Shown: positions 27,647 to 31,880, counted from the stretch's first letter. The stretch is 64,000 nucleotides of DNA from Ariolimax columbianus (GCA_036924085.1 JAVGWX010000019.1:15146696-15210695), one strand, 5' to 3'. Notes: a model not told the origin generated them from the letters alone. Numbers and translations: made by a program.

Positions 27647-29900
27647 CCCTTGGGGATGTAAAGGTCTTTTTTATATATATGAGGGACAGTCATTAAGCAA
27701 CACCAATTTTATTAATAATATTTTAATTAGACAAGAGTATGAAACATAAATTTTGTTGTCTAATTTTTCAATATCATCCCCGAGTCTGACAACACACTTT
27801 GTCCACTAGCTTGTGAATGCCCTCTCGAAAAAGGTCTTTTGGTGTGACATAACGTAACGTTTTTATATTGGTTTAGAAAACTCATCAGAGTCTGTAGACA
27901 TCCAGTCCCATTTGCACTATTTATTCTTAAATGCATTAACTGTCTCTGTCTCCACTATTTCCTGGGGCAAAGCATTCCAAGCATTCACCACTGTCTGAAT
28001 AAAAAAAAATGTCCTGTGTCCAATTTTGACCTTTCGTTAGTTAATTTGTATATGTGCCCTCTTGTTCTCGTTGGTGGTTGTATTTTGAAAAAAAACTTGT
28101 TATATAACTAATTTTACACAATTACCTTATCAGCTGCCCTGGGACCTATCTGCAGCATACTTTTCTGTAATCAAAGTCATCATGGACAATTTTGTGCGCA
28201 GTTCCGTGACTGATATTGAAATCTTTGGTTATTTCATCAATAGTGACTCGCCTGTCGCCACGGACTAGGTGACTGATCTGCTGTTTCACAGCATCAGTTG
28301 CTGGTCTCCCACGCCACGGTTCATCAATCACGTTTTGTCTTCCGTTTTGGAATCATTCTATCCATTCTTATACACCCTTTTGACTCAAACAACTGTCTCC
28401 ATTCTGAACCTTCATTCTTCAGAAGATGTCACACCGTCTAACAGCAAAACGTGAATAACGGAATAATTAAGCCTGCTATAGGTGCATCCGCCTCTGTAGA
28501 AGTACTTGTCGACTATGACTAAGATATTTCTATGCATATGCGCATCAATTAAAAATGACTTATGCACAGACATTCCCAAACATCACATTGGACATGTATA
28601 TATTAGCGCTATTATTCATTCCTGGCTATTGAACTGTGTAAAACAGTTTCCAGATGCCTTGATGCACACTGACAACTGATTTATACATCATCATCATTCA
28701 ATGTCCTCAATTACCCCAGTAGAAGCAATGGGCTATCACTAAAGCCGATTTTCTTGCAAGAAGCCTTCATCATTGCATTCTAAGAATTCGAGTGGATTTA
28801 AAATAGGTTTATAAGATAATCAAGGTTAATGATAAATTAGACTATAACAAGTTTTTCAAAATACAGCCGCCTACAAGAAGAAGAGGCAACAACCACAAAT
28901 AAATTAAAGAAAGGTCCAAATTAGATACTAGAAAAATTTTTTTAGTCAGAGAATGGTGAATGCTTGGAATGCATTTCAACAGGAAATATTGGAGGAAGAG
29001 TCAATTAATGCATTCAAGAATAGATTGGATACACATAGGTATTTTTAGAGAAAGGGAATGTAAAAGAAACTGGTTGTGTACAGACTCTGCATTGTCTTCT
29101 ATACGAGTATAAAGAAGTTAAGTTCAGTTAAGTATTCATGTATTGATAAGGTATAAATGTGGTTCTTTTACAAGAAAAGGTTGCCACTCCCACACACAAC
29201 CATACTTATTAACCTTTTATAACATGCATGATCCCCATAGTGATGATCACAAACTTAGCATTGCATTTCCCAAAAGACTTTGTTGACGGACAAGATCTTT
29301 TCAAACTTGATCCTCTTAATTTCATTGCAGGCTGAACTGAAGGCACGAAGCTATCTTTTAGAAAAGGAGAAGAGGGCTTTAGAACTCAGACTGAACAGCA
29401 AAGAGACTCAGGAACAGGCATTTAGAGTCCAAATAGATCATCTCAAAGGGGAGCTGTGTTACCAGCAGAAGCATCAAGACTACCACACAGGATCTCATTC
29501 ATCATCATCCCCACAGCCAGATCCTCGGCTGATTGCTGAGCTGAAATCACGAGACCCATCTGAAGTCATTCATGATCTGGCAGTATCACTTGATCATGAA
29601 CGCACACTGAAGTCTCGTATATATGAGCTTATGTCCGCTCTGGAGAAAATCTCTAGGAGTTCTGAAAACCGCTACAGACAATCTGCTGAATTTGTTAATG
29701 ACTTGAAGCGAGCAAATGCAGCTTTGATCTCCGCTTTTGATAAAGCAAAGAAGAAATACCAAGGAAGACTGAAGAAAATGGAAGTGCATTTAAAAGCTGT
29801 TCGAGATAAATATGAACTGGAGATATCAGCTTTACATAATAGGCTATCAGCTTGTGAGTCTCGAGGAAGCCGACTTCCACCCAGTGAAACATCTTTATAG
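1937..29900 (+). CDS. MCC: MCC (Mutated in Colorectal Cancers) orthologue, 11 exons, 5' end outside window
   Basis: Coding exons are 1937-2007, 5540-5694, 7942-8211, 10615-10727, 11272-11383, 12686-12862, 14664-14886, 18320-18509, 24000-24112, 26725-26852 and 29331-29900. They join without a stop into about 706 codons, and each junction phase agrees. Conserved blocks appear in vertebrate MCC order: EEDEYE, VLGSE, EHLVQSLQDCS, KYESNNTAL, RAHHTRRRAE, LELESVHVDP, RLDLENAVL, LLEKEKRALEL, QSAEFVNDLKRAN and terminal ETSL. Human MCC is 829 residues in its common isoform, so about 110 N-terminal residues are missing upstream. The protein is a cytosolic coiled-coil scaffold. In vertebrates it is linked to restraint of Wnt/beta-catenin signalling and to PDZ partners such as Scribble and NHERF1 through its C-terminus. 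Function here is by homology; family identity is very secure. Confidence 0.95.
2013..2084 (+). repeat. (TC)n microsatellite
   Basis: About 36 uninterrupted TC units lie directly inside the MCC intron, next to the donor of exon a. From 2085 to 2424 I see only AT-rich intron sequence with no recognisable element. Confidence 0.97.
2425..2718 (+). mobile_element. CR1/Jockey-like LINE (family B), 3' end
   Basis: The translated remains read like the end of a LINE ORF (TRKYCFSQRV, NWNALPKEVVEAE, INAFKNRLD), followed by a short non-coding tail ending in TTAAGTTGAGTTA. The same 3' end recurs at 8290-8620 (-), 27855-28125 (-), 28800-29135 (+) and 38775-39105 (+). The I-like LINE copy 2 is inserted directly behind it. 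Confidence 0.8.
2730..3055 (+). mobile_element. I-like LINE (GAA-tail family), copy 2, 5'-truncated
   Basis: This copy keeps only the last part of the ORF. It is open from 2754 to 3035 and ends in the CxCGTGKM..EHLLQNC zinc-binding-like block. A (GAA)n tail at about 3043-3055 follows. An 11-bp target-site duplication, GAGTTAGAAAC, lies at 2719-2729 and 3056-3066. The frame carries no stop or shift, so the copy is fairly young. Confidence 0.93.
3110..3320 (+). mobile_element. LINE C-terminal fragment (ATG-tail family G-like)
   Basis: Broken frames give GHIKRHDTSLKTILEGKVEG, then SLAECTVKSRDR. This is the usual C-terminal tail of an endonuclease-RT LINE and resembles the copy at 7390-7830. Frameshifts interrupt it. 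Confidence 0.6.
3349..3684 (+). repeat. 168-bp tandem duplication, two near-identical copies
   Basis: The sequence from about 3349 is repeated with period 168 (3353 and 3521 start the same word CATTTTTGATTAG). The copies differ at only a few positions, such as TGTATTTCAG versus TGAATTTCAG. It lies in MCC intron sequence between LINE fragments. Confidence 0.93.
3685..3935 (-). mobile_element. RTE-like LINE C-terminal fragment
   Basis: On the minus strand the broken translation gives W.WIDHVLGRDPDPKTRL and later QSWVTIQRMNAGMVKWRKFD. This is the tail typical of RTE-type endonuclease-RT proteins. There are several frame breaks. From 3935 to 4114 I see nothing recognisable. Confidence 0.55.
4122..5227 (+). 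mobile_element. I-like LINE (GAA-tail family), copy 3: RNase H and C-terminus
   Basis: The first frame (4138-4674) carries the RNase H domain with YTDGS, FRAEAEAL and FTDALA, so three acidic residues are intact. A 2-nt deletion near 4669, compared with copy 1, shifts the frame. The rest continues in the frame ending at 5209 with the CSCGTGKM..EHLLHNC block. The copy ends in GAAGAAG. A short duplication AATATCA at 4115-4121 and 5228-5234 marks its ends. Confidence 0.9.
5228..5535 (+). repeat. Degenerate ~61-bp minisatellite abutting an MCC acceptor
   Basis: Four to five diverged units share the words CTGTACTATGTCTGAC and TATACCTTCTCACCT. The last partial unit runs into the acceptor of MCC exon b, so the array supplies the pyrimidine tract of the 3' splice site. 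Confidence 0.8.
5540..5694 (+). CDS. MCC: MCC exon b
   Basis: The acceptor is TATGTACCATCAG and the donor is GAAAG/GTAGGT. It opens with two bases that complete an Asp codon with exon a, then has 51 codons and ends in phase 0. The block ISQEFSRVVSEIETVM aligns with the human segment around SELQRVLTGLENVV. The rest is charged and weakly conserved. Confidence 0.9.
5695..6186. other. MCC intron sequence without a recognised element
   Basis: The part after 5695 is AT-rich. From about 5870 to 6170 there is a more GC-balanced stretch that could be an old repeat, but I cannot name it and see no frame in it. Confidence 0.5.
6191..6900 (-). mobile_element. piggyBac-type non-autonomous element in TTAA
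   Basis: The element is flanked by TTAA at 6187-6190 and 6901-6904. Its ends are inverted repeats: CCCTACCACACC on the left, and TCCTACCAGACC on the right when reverse-complemented. Inside, the minus-strand frame 6756-6541 encodes MKRAADEPSTSTGK.SKSRLM and TVQQVINNLVDSDS, which looks like the acidic, Ser-rich N-terminus of a piggyBac transposase. At 710 bp it is far too short for the full transposase. The element lies in MCC intron b-c. Confidence 0.8.
6905..7385. other. Intron sequence, no recognised element
   Basis: Mixed-composition intron sequence. I see no exon-like frame, array or named transposon here. Confidence 0.5.
7390..7832 (+). mobile_element. LINE family G (ATG-tail), RT C-terminal part
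   Basis: The open frame ending at 7819 contains AYGCEAWTITK, then YRKILRIPWTEKRTN, and GKRGRGRPRRRWHQDI near its end. This is the region downstream of the RT palm in endonuclease-RT LINEs. Relatives lie at 14095-14180, 17255-17690, 38485-38525, 46130-46375 and 63265-63990. No intact catalytic core is present. Confidence 0.8.
7942..8211 (+). CDS. MCC: MCC exon c
   Basis: The acceptor is CATTTTTGTTTAG and the donor is AAAAGG/GTTTGT. It holds exactly 90 codons, phase 0 to 0. The first half is acidic and Pro/Ser-rich (DEEDIDSPPELPP). The second half is a coiled-coil region (ELVVLRTDNEELRRQ, MMKEKENLMKR), matching the human LREENESL...IREERDRL coiled coil. It continues directly into the IELQQRLQS start of exon d. 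Confidence 0.92.
8290..8625 (-). mobile_element. Family B LINE, 3' end
   Basis: On the minus strand it gives the same end as 2425-2718, including the SQRVANAWNALP region and the tail in TTAAGTTAGTTAA. It lies in MCC intron c-d. Confidence 0.8.
8640..9010 (+). mobile_element. LINE reverse-transcriptase palm fragment
   Basis: The frame 8649-8921 contains RDPISPNISACLE, ILIDGRHLNHLRF and TDDIVLI, followed after a stop by GLEMDVSKTKC. This is the RT catalytic region. The usual FADD box reads FTDD, keeping both Asp residues. A stop near 8919 shows the copy is dead. It runs straight into the minisatellite that follows. Confidence 0.8.
9008..9870 (+). repeat. Minisatellite, 28-39 bp units, about 24 copies
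   Basis: Units are built on GATCCAGTCTTCCTTGGTGA and TACGATTAGAGGATGT. A central block uses a shorter unit lacking TTCC, which suggests at least two expansion phases. The array grew from the end of the RT fragment at 9000 and lies in MCC intron c-d. Confidence 0.95.
9985..10250 (-). mobile_element. SINE F copy
   Basis: Read on the minus strand it has a B-box-like CAGTTCGAATCACAT, then TCAACTCAGCTGTAAATGG and GTACCAG. The same words occur at 10850-11090 (+) and 32385-32520 (-). Pol III control elements are degenerate. Confidence 0.65.
10250..10614. other. AT-rich MCC intron sequence
   Basis: No array, exon or named element was seen. The end supplies the acceptor TTTGTAATTAACAG for MCC exon d. 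Confidence 0.5.
10615..10727 (+). CDS. MCC: MCC exon d
   Basis: The acceptor is TGTAATTAACAG and the donor is GACAG/GTAAAA. It holds 37 codons plus AG, which exon e completes to AGA (Arg). The start IELQQRLQS matches the human RELQTRLQS, then a Ser/Thr/Pro-rich linker follows. Confidence 0.9.
10850..11090 (+). mobile_element. SINE F copy
   Basis: A tRNA-like head carries a B-box CCAGGTTCGAATCACG near 10900. The conserved motif AACCTAACTGTAAATGGG-TACC follows near 10985-11010. It is shared with 9985-10250 and 32385-32520. Confidence 0.65.
11272..11383 (+). CDS. MCC: MCC exon e
   Basis: The acceptor is TTGATTCTTTCAG and the donor is TTGGGG/GTAAGAG read as GGG/GTAAGAG. One base completes the Arg codon, then 37 codons end in phase 0. 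VAKLAELKKL and VLGSEVAMLG match the human IAKIAERVKL and VLGSEISSIG blocks. Confidence 0.92.
11400..11560 (+). repeat. 37-bp minisatellite, about 4 units
   Basis: Units carry ATTCACCTGAATATAGTTAT and GACATAATGTATA. The array begins just after the exon e donor. Confidence 0.9.
11575..11780 (-). mobile_element. LINE RT thumb-region fragment
   Basis: The minus strand gives VVLYGSETWTINKRGEEY.VAFE, a standard sequence downstream of the LINE RT palm. Stops interrupt it. Confidence 0.6.
11850..12470 (-). mobile_element. RNase H-type LINE (family J), C-terminal part
   Basis: The minus frame 12147-11899 contains LDRAEKVILSHMRMGHKRL, CMCRQEAQTVEHIL and QDCYMY, the CxC..H..C-terminal block of I-group LINEs. 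It differs from the GAA-tail family. Sequence 12120-12260 is also present at 1675-1830. The part 12270-12470 is probably the continuation but is too decayed to translate. Confidence 0.75.
12686..12862 (+). CDS. MCC: MCC exon f
   Basis: The acceptor is ATTTGAATAG and the donor is CTGAAG/GTAAGC. It has 59 codons, phase 0 to 0. AEHLVQSLQDCSSVAELL and VKEFEVELERRQARIDHLK match the human AEHLAHSLQDCS and REFEVETERLNSRIEHLK blocks very closely. The second block is a coiled coil. Confidence 0.95.
12900..13044 (+). repeat. Element with short hairpin preceding a minisatellite
   Basis: It contains GTTGTAAGAGACAACTAA, which can fold as GTTG/CAAC around a 7-nt loop. A related motif with compensating changes lies at 60555-60575, also next to an array. 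No protein is coded here. Confidence 0.5.
13045..13372 (+). repeat. Minisatellite, 18-26 bp units
   Basis: Units are ACAGACAGGTTAGCCACAC with or without ATGCAC or AAGCAC. There are about 15 copies in MCC intron f-g. Confidence 0.95.
13385..13640 (-). mobile_element. Mariner-like transposase N-terminal (HTH) fragment
   Basis: The minus strand gives SSVTDAFNWVKC and IATLLGISQGSAHITT, which resemble the two helix-turn-helix parts of mariner transposases. Stops and shifts break it. From 13640 to 14090 I see only AT-rich intron. Confidence 0.5.
14095..14180 (-). mobile_element. LINE family G 3' tail fragment
   Basis: The reverse complement gives CAGACTGTGACGGGAGCGAC, then ACATGCTACATGATGATGAC, matching the end at 7775-7815 and showing the ATG-repeat tail. 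Only the last 85 bp are present. From 14180 to 14660 I see nothing else recognisable. Confidence 0.7.
14664..14886 (+). CDS. MCC: MCC exon g
   Basis: The acceptor is TAATTTTTTCCAG and the donor is GGGCTGG/GTAAGA. It has 74 codons plus one base, and G plus CT of exon h gives Ala. HAERLSVLIGKYESNNTAL and FSDQCIE lie in the MCC/USH1C-binding family block, and NCRAAGLGG matches the human GQFRAAGVGS. This is the best conserved part of the protein. A second in-frame GTGAGT at 14903 is a possible alternative donor but would not keep the phase. Confidence 0.95.
14951..15296 (-). mobile_element. SINE D copy
   Basis: Full-length copy with its GAA-type tail at the left (CTTCTTCTTC) and its 5' end GGGATCAAGATG at the right. 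Flanks TTAGAGTGGTTT (14939-14950) and TTAGTGGTTT (15297-15306) form an imperfect TSD. The central core has GCTGAAGTCGGATGTGTTGG, shared with SINE C. Confidence 0.85.
15297..15400 (+). repeat. tRNA-like SINE head fragment
   Basis: An A-box-like TTAGTGGTTTGGGTACTC and a B-box AGGTTCAAATCCTGG lie about 40 bp apart. It does not fold as an intact tRNA, so a pol III-derived SINE remnant is more likely. Confidence 0.45.
15440..15740 (+). repeat. Dispersed element L, part upstream of its array
   Basis: It shares GCTTGGCTTCATCTG, CTCACTACTAC, a GGGATCA word and GTTAGCCA...CTG with copies at 22900-23330, 25540-25580, 36190-36370, 45075-45595 and 49720-50060. In this copy it leads into the 37-bp array. 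Confidence 0.75.
15740..16490 (+). repeat. 37-bp minisatellite, about 20 near-perfect units
   Basis: Each unit contains GACTAACATGTCTGATCAGT then ATGTTTTGCCTGACCCT. Units are almost identical, which implies recent expansion or homogenisation. The array ends in GCCTGACCAGACTTTAGTC, an end also seen at 23295. It lies in MCC intron g-h. Confidence 0.98.
16680..17040 (+). mobile_element. SINE D copy
   Basis: The head (CAGTCAGCGACCCAAAGCTG) is followed by GATCCTGGATAACAGGCTGC, the core GCTGAAGTCGGATGTG and the end GAGAACGAACGAAG. Instead of GAA repeats the tail reads ACAAGCCAAGCC, as in the copy at 51401. Confidence 0.85.
17255..17690 (-). mobile_element. LINE family G, RT C-terminal part
   Basis: The minus strand gives FFATLKRHNGLERAVLDNMV, then a (CAT)n region at 17262-17275 that is the ATG-repeat tail. 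Upstream pieces around 17560-17650 match ...ETWTMT and ILKIPW. Frame breaks occur. Confidence 0.7.
17690..18319. other. MCC intron sequence without a recognised element
   Basis: I see no exon, array or named element. The end supplies the acceptor CTTGTCAAATACCAG of exon h. Confidence 0.5.
18320..18509 (+). CDS. MCC: MCC exon h
   Basis: The acceptor is TCAAATACCAG and the donor is GCCAG/GTAAGC. It opens with CT (Ala with exon g), has 62 codons and ends in AG, completed by exon i. DDDEEQVTAILQRAHHTRRR and HLLARLDRNCGG match the human GDENITQMLKRAHDCRK and LLMKLDGSCGG segments. HPWEDVSTNS matches QPWESLSSNS. Confidence 0.94.
18555..18745 (+). repeat. ~50-bp degenerate minisatellite, 4 units
   Basis: Each unit carries CCTTAACTGATCCAGTGA or CCTTAACTGATTCAGTGA and GCTCACC. 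It lies 50 bp after the exon h donor. From 18745 to 19150 I see nothing recognisable. Confidence 0.85.
19150..20630 (+). repeat. Dispersed repeat K, copy 1 (possible LTR in reverse)
   Basis: It matches 56095-57015 over its length: the CATCCACATCATCA-type start, the middle block (CACACTCCCCCAGGTCGGTGAT versus CCCCTCAGGCGGGCGAT), and the end GAGTGACCTTGGCA...GGAACTGTTACA. Read in reverse it starts TGTAACAGTTCC, which would suit an LTR, but I see no coding interior. A 48-bp array has expanded inside this copy only. Confidence 0.65.
19215..19630 (+). repeat. 48-bp minisatellite, about 8-9 units
   Basis: Each unit has TTATTACATGAATATCAACA and ends AGCAAAAGCGATA. Units are almost identical. Because 48 is a multiple of three the minus strand has a 131-codon open frame, which I treat as an artefact. 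Confidence 0.97.
20810..21690 (+). repeat. 72-74-bp minisatellite with GTAAGT in every unit, 12 units
   Basis: Units contain AGTTCAGTAGTTTTGAGATA and TTTTGTCATGGTAAGTA. The word ATGGTAAGTA, a near-ideal 5' splice-site consensus in the sense of MCC transcription, occurs in all 12 units. Two unit lengths (72 and 74) alternate. The array lies in MCC intron h-i. Confidence 0.97.
22105..22771. mobile_element. Fold-back mariner-derived element
   Basis: The outer ends are inverted: GAGGCGTGTTCAAATGGAGC on the left, and GTTTCATTTGAACACGCCTC on the right. Both arms, about 300 bp each, carry the same mariner N-terminal HTH coding piece in opposite orientation (KATVKNWTMMFKEG on +, ITVKNWTTMFKEG on -), meeting near 22460-22500. 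The right end is followed by TA. No catalytic domain remains. Confidence 0.8.
22900..23330 (+). repeat. Dispersed element L, copy with ~2 diverged array units
   Basis: It shares GCTATGCTTGGCTTCATCTG, CTCACTACTACGGGGATCA and GTTAGCCAAACTG with the copy at 15440. Instead of a long array it has only about two monomer-like segments (GGTCAGTATGTATCACCTGA and TGATCAGTATGATTTGCCTG), then the end GACCAGACGTTAGTC. It looks like an unexpanded form. Confidence 0.75.
23330..23999. other. MCC intron, remnant sequence
   Basis: At 23370-23450 there are words like GGTAAGACTGAAAGGTGCAG that weakly recall the SINE D core. The block 23560-23900 is moderately GC-rich and may be an old repeat, but I cannot assign it. 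It ends in the acceptor TTCTATCTATACCAG. Confidence 0.4.
24000..24112 (+). CDS. MCC: MCC exon i, with duplicated 5' splice site
   Basis: The acceptor is CTATCTATACCAG and the first donor is ACTACAG/GTAGGA. One base completes a Ser codon, 37 codons follow and one base is left over. It encodes a Ser/Thr run, then DELRLRDHVQQLKSDRSSVR, matching the human EDEQRLKDYIQQLKNDRAAVK. Two more donors follow at 24146 and 24179, in the same phase. Their use would add 11 or 22 codons with no stop. Using the first donor gives the junction closest to vertebrate MCC. Confidence 0.93.
24100..24179 (+). promoter_or_regulatory. MCC: Triplicated in-phase 5' splice site of MCC exon i
   Basis: GACTACAG/GTAGGAAGCAC at 24113 is repeated 33 bp later at 24146, and GACCACAG/GTATAT follows at 24179. 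Each spacing is 33 bp, so all three donors leave one base over. Readthrough between them codes for an 11-residue segment (GRKHLTLVGTT), once or twice, before a TAG just past the third donor. Confidence 0.85.
24113..24705 (+). repeat. 31-33-bp minisatellite derived from a splice donor, about 19 units
   Basis: The first two units are copies of the exon i end plus its donor. Later units are GACCACAGGTATATCATATC plus ATTTTACCTAG, with small length variants. Nearly every unit keeps CACAG/GTATAT, a donor-like word in the sense of transcription. Confidence 0.95.
24705..25240. other. MCC intron, no recognised element
   Basis: An 88-codon open frame at 24835-25101 has no family features and no splice context, so I do not call it. 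Nothing else is recognisable. Confidence 0.5.
25240..25545 (+). mobile_element. Penelope-like terminal-region repeat (repeat M), copy 1
   Basis: It aligns with 52310-52660 through CTCTTGATATTTG, CAATCA..TTGACCATTTCT, TTCCTGGCA.ATCCTGTTA and TTTGTCCCTTATGAAGGC. The last block resembles a hammerhead-type core with a decayed CTGATGA box. No RT frame is attached. Assignment to Penelope-like elements is an inference. Confidence 0.45.
25575..26640 (+). repeat. Diverged 29-40-bp minisatellite of the element L monomer, about 32 units
   Basis: Units are variants of CATAGTCTGATCAGTATGTT plus TCACCTGACCCTAA, related to the 37-bp monomer at 15740. Unit length varies because ACTAA is present or absent. 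The flank GTTAGCCAGACTGCC-type word at 25535-25550 is also that of element L. The array lies in MCC intron i-j. Confidence 0.93.
26725..26852 (+). CDS. MCC: MCC exon j
   Basis: The acceptor is GCAATTTTTCAG and the donor is GAAAAA/GTAAGG. TC completes a Val codon with exon i, then 42 codons end in phase 0. LELESVHVDPIMNEPRRR and QRLDLENAVLVQELMAVKEE match the human LELESIHIDP and QRLDLENAVLMQELMAMKEE blocks almost exactly. Confidence 0.96.
26853..27343. other. MCC intron, no recognised element
   Basis: AT-rich intron sequence with no array or named repeat seen. Confidence 0.5.
27357..27642 (+). mobile_element. SINE C, full-length, tRNA-derived, poly-A tail
   Basis: The head has an A box TGGCCTAGTGG and a B box GGTTCGATCCC, as in a pol III-transcribed tRNA-like promoter. 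The body carries GCTGAAGTCGGATGCATTGG and ends in about 45 A. A 13-bp TSD, ATACCCCTTGGGG, lies at 27344-27356 and 27643-27655. The perfect TSD and long A run suggest a recent insertion. The poly-Lys open frame across it is an artefact. Confidence 0.95.
27672..28345 (-). mobile_element. Mariner-like element, split by a LINE fragment
   Basis: The left end GAGGGACAGTCATTAAGCAA after TATATA looks like a mariner terminal repeat. The minus strand next gives FREGIHKLVDKVCCQTRG (C-terminus). At 28331-28146 it gives GRPATDAVKQQISHLVRG and ITKDFNISHGTAHKIVHDD (N-terminal HTH). The middle, with the catalytic part, is replaced by the family B LINE fragment at about 27855-28125. Confidence 0.75.
27855..28125 (-). 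mobile_element. Family B LINE 3' end inside mariner relic
   Basis: It contains the reverse complement of the family B end: GGTTTAGAAAACTCATCAGA, AATGCATTAACTGTCTCTG and GCATTCCAAGCATTCACCAC. It interrupts the mariner relic, so it is the later insertion. Confidence 0.75.
28800..29135 (+). mobile_element. Family B LINE 3' end
   Basis: It contains TTTTTCAAAATACAGCCGCC, GGTGAATGCTTGGAATGCAT and CATTCAAGAATAGATTGGAT, as in the other family B copies, and ends at TTAAGTTCAGTTAAG. From 28345 to 28800 I see no recognised element except a short ATC repeat near 28690. Confidence 0.8.
29331..29900 (+). CDS. MCC: MCC last coding exon (k), ends in PDZ ligand ETSL
   Basis: The acceptor is TTAATTTCATTGCAG. 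It codes for 189 residues and a TAG stop. It begins AELKARSYLLEKEKRALEL, continuing the coiled coil, with a Ser/Pro linker (SHSSSSPQPDP), then the highly conserved QSAEFVNDLKRANAALISAF and AKKKYQGRLKKME coiled coil. The last residues are SETSL; a C-terminal T-S-L is a class I PDZ ligand, as in vertebrate MCC. I see no clear polyadenylation signal in 29900-30230. Confidence 0.97.
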   Translation, partial: AELKARSYLLEKEKRALELRLNSKETQEQAFRVQIDHLKGELCYQQKHQDYHTGSHSSSSPQPDPRLIAELKSRDPSEVIHDLAVSLDHERTLKSRIYELMSALEKISRSSENRYRQSAEFVNDLKRANAALISAFDKAKKKYQGRLKKMEVHLKAVRDKYELEISALHNRLSACESRGSRLPPSETSL

Positions 29901-30229
29901 TATGAATATGTCTGTTAGTTTAGTACATTAGTGCATTAACCTTATTGTATCTCTGGACAAAGTGTATTCTTTGCCTTATGATCTGATCTGGACAGTGTAT
30001 TCTCCTTATGGCTTGGCAGGACATGTTGTCTGAAGTTAATGCACATGGTTCTGCATTCTCTTGTTGTTTCTATTCTCTCTCTTTTACAGTCTTAGTGTTA
30101 TATGTAACTTTTGAGCATTGGTAAGCTGCTTGTCTTAGCTAGTGGCTGTTACTATATTTTCTTAGATAGTCACGAATAGCTTATTGGTTGTATCATAACG
30201 GTATAACATGTATCAGATGTTTTTACAGA

Positions 30230-30400
30230 AATAGACATGAAATTGTTTTTAAAGAATTGAGGGCAGCCTTGGTGAAAATGTCTCAAAGGTTCCAGAAAGC
30301 AGTGATTCAGTGGATATCATTACACTGTAAGATCAAGGGAAATGAGGACGCATACAGTTTTACTCTGCAGAGCGAGAGTCTGGTCCCAGCGACGGCTCTC
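30230..30400 (+). mobile_element. RNase H fragment of an I-group LINE
   Basis: The frame gives ELRAALVKMSQRFQKAVIQW and ISLHCKIKGNEDAYS, corresponding to the end of a LINE RNase H (HC.IKGNEDAD). The last Asp of that box reads Tyr. It lies in the MCC 3' flank. Confidence 0.7.
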
Positions 30401-30478
30401 CCTATTTACTCTTCCTGCATCGTCTCACTAGCATACGCGGTCTTGGGTTAGTCTGCATCTCTCCACGTACAACCATTT

Positions 30479-30713
30479 TTTTTTTTGCGCTCGCCTTATT
30501 TCTCTAATCCCCATGCACTGTGGTTTTTATTTTGCGCCCGTCGGCCCAGTGAATCTAACTTCAGCATGCATTTTATGTAAGAGTCTGCTTCCTCCTGCAT
30601 TTTCTAAGGGTTTGCTTTCCCGGGGTAACGGCCGGTGCTGTGATGGCGATTGAACCCAGCACCTTCGGATTGTGAGCTGTGCGACTGAACCACTAGGCCA
30701 CGCCGTCCCCTCA
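30479..30713 (-). mobile_element. SINE C copy
   Basis: The poly-A tail is at the left (TTTTTTTTTTGCG) and the head, CCACTAGGCCACGCCGTCCC, at the right. A TSD GTACAACCATTT lies at 30467-30478 and 30714-30725. The B box reads GGTTCAATCGC, slightly decayed. Confidence 0.95.
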
Positions 30714-30949
30714 GTACAACCATTTGATTGTAGTTCCCTCTCATATTTTCCTCTCCGTGTATTTATAGGTCTACTTCTCTTTTTCTTTCCCTAGGGATTC
30801 CATGTGAGAGCTTGCCTAGTTATACTGGACAGTGCTTTCCTTAAAACATGTCTTATCCAGACCCATTTTCTTCTCTTAATAATGAAATGTAGAAAGCCAA
30901 TGTTATGTAATCTACCCAGCATGCACGTTTCTAGAATTCCACTGTTAAT

Positions 30950-31450
30950 TAATTAGGTTGATTCATTCTTATATCTTGGTAGCAATATAGACAAGGTCAG
31001 AAGCGCTGATAGAGATATCAAATTAACAATAAAAAAGACAGAGAGGCTTTGTGAAAATCGAAAGAAATTAAGTCAGCCACATAAGTACAATTTCAAAGAT
31101 CCAAGCTTTCATCAATGGATGTTTTTTGCTGAATTGAGGGAATTCAATGGAATGATAAAGTCATTAATATAGAACTGTTGGAAAGAACTCGACAAATGCC
31201 AGGGAGATTAGACGCAGCCAGAAGACGTTGGTGATAGATAGGACACACATTTCAGAAACCAGCTGATAACATTACAGTCAGTCAGTGTTCTGGAATCTTC
31301 AGGGCAACAAATGTAAGGGTAGACCTAAACATTCATGGAGATGGTAGGTCAAGCCAGACCTAAAAGTGGCAGGAAAGACAGCGGATGAGCTGAAAATGAT
31401 GGGGCATAACAGGAAGACTTGGCGAGTATTTGCAGCGAGTTGAAAGGTTT
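30950..31450 (+). mobile_element. LINE (RTE-like) RT C-terminal fragment, family H
   Basis: Broken frames give YLGSNIDKVRSADRDIKLTI, later GRPKHSWR-like words, and near the end KVAGKTADELKMMGHNRKTW. Stops interrupt every part. Confidence 0.65.
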
Positions 31451-31729
31451 TGATTAATTTGACTTAAATTTCTTATATTGTTATAAGTATGTATGTACAA
31501 AGTTCTGTGTGGACGAAGAGAGCTGGGGAGGAAAGAATCCCCACGTGTGTGTGATAGATAAAGCTAAAGTTGGGTCTGCAACCAAACAAGGTCAAACACT
31601 GTGCCAGAGTAATTACCACAGTAAGATCACAAAAAGAGCTAAGGTGCAGGCTGTTCGTAACGAGACATCTACAAAGGTGGGCCTATTCTTCATTGGGAGG
31701 TTTCTCGTTCGCCATGCTTTTTATGTTTT

Positions 31730-31880
31730 TATTTGGTTATGGAGGACAACATAAAAGAATGGACCAATCTCCGACCAGAAGAGGCACAGGCAGCGGCTGC
31801 TGACAGAGAAGGGTGGCATGGTGTTGTGAGGATGTCTTCATGTGTGCCCCAACAACCTCACCTGTTATGGGATGACCTGA
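31730..31880 (+). mobile_element. LINE C-terminal fragment
   Basis: The frame gives MEDNIKEWTNLRPEEAQAAA, then DREGWHGVV, the usual end of an endonuclease-RT LINE. From 31450 to 31730 and 31880 to 32385 I see nothing I can name. Confidence 0.6.

Noticed and set aside
27380..27693. Poly-Lys and poly-Phe frames
   Set aside because: Both come from the poly-A tail of SINE C.
29280..29330. MCC exon k starting at the upstream Met at 29280
   Set aside because: The stretch before 29331 is intron with a pyrimidine tract and acceptor. The phase-0 join to exon j restores the conserved KEEK-AELKA sequence.
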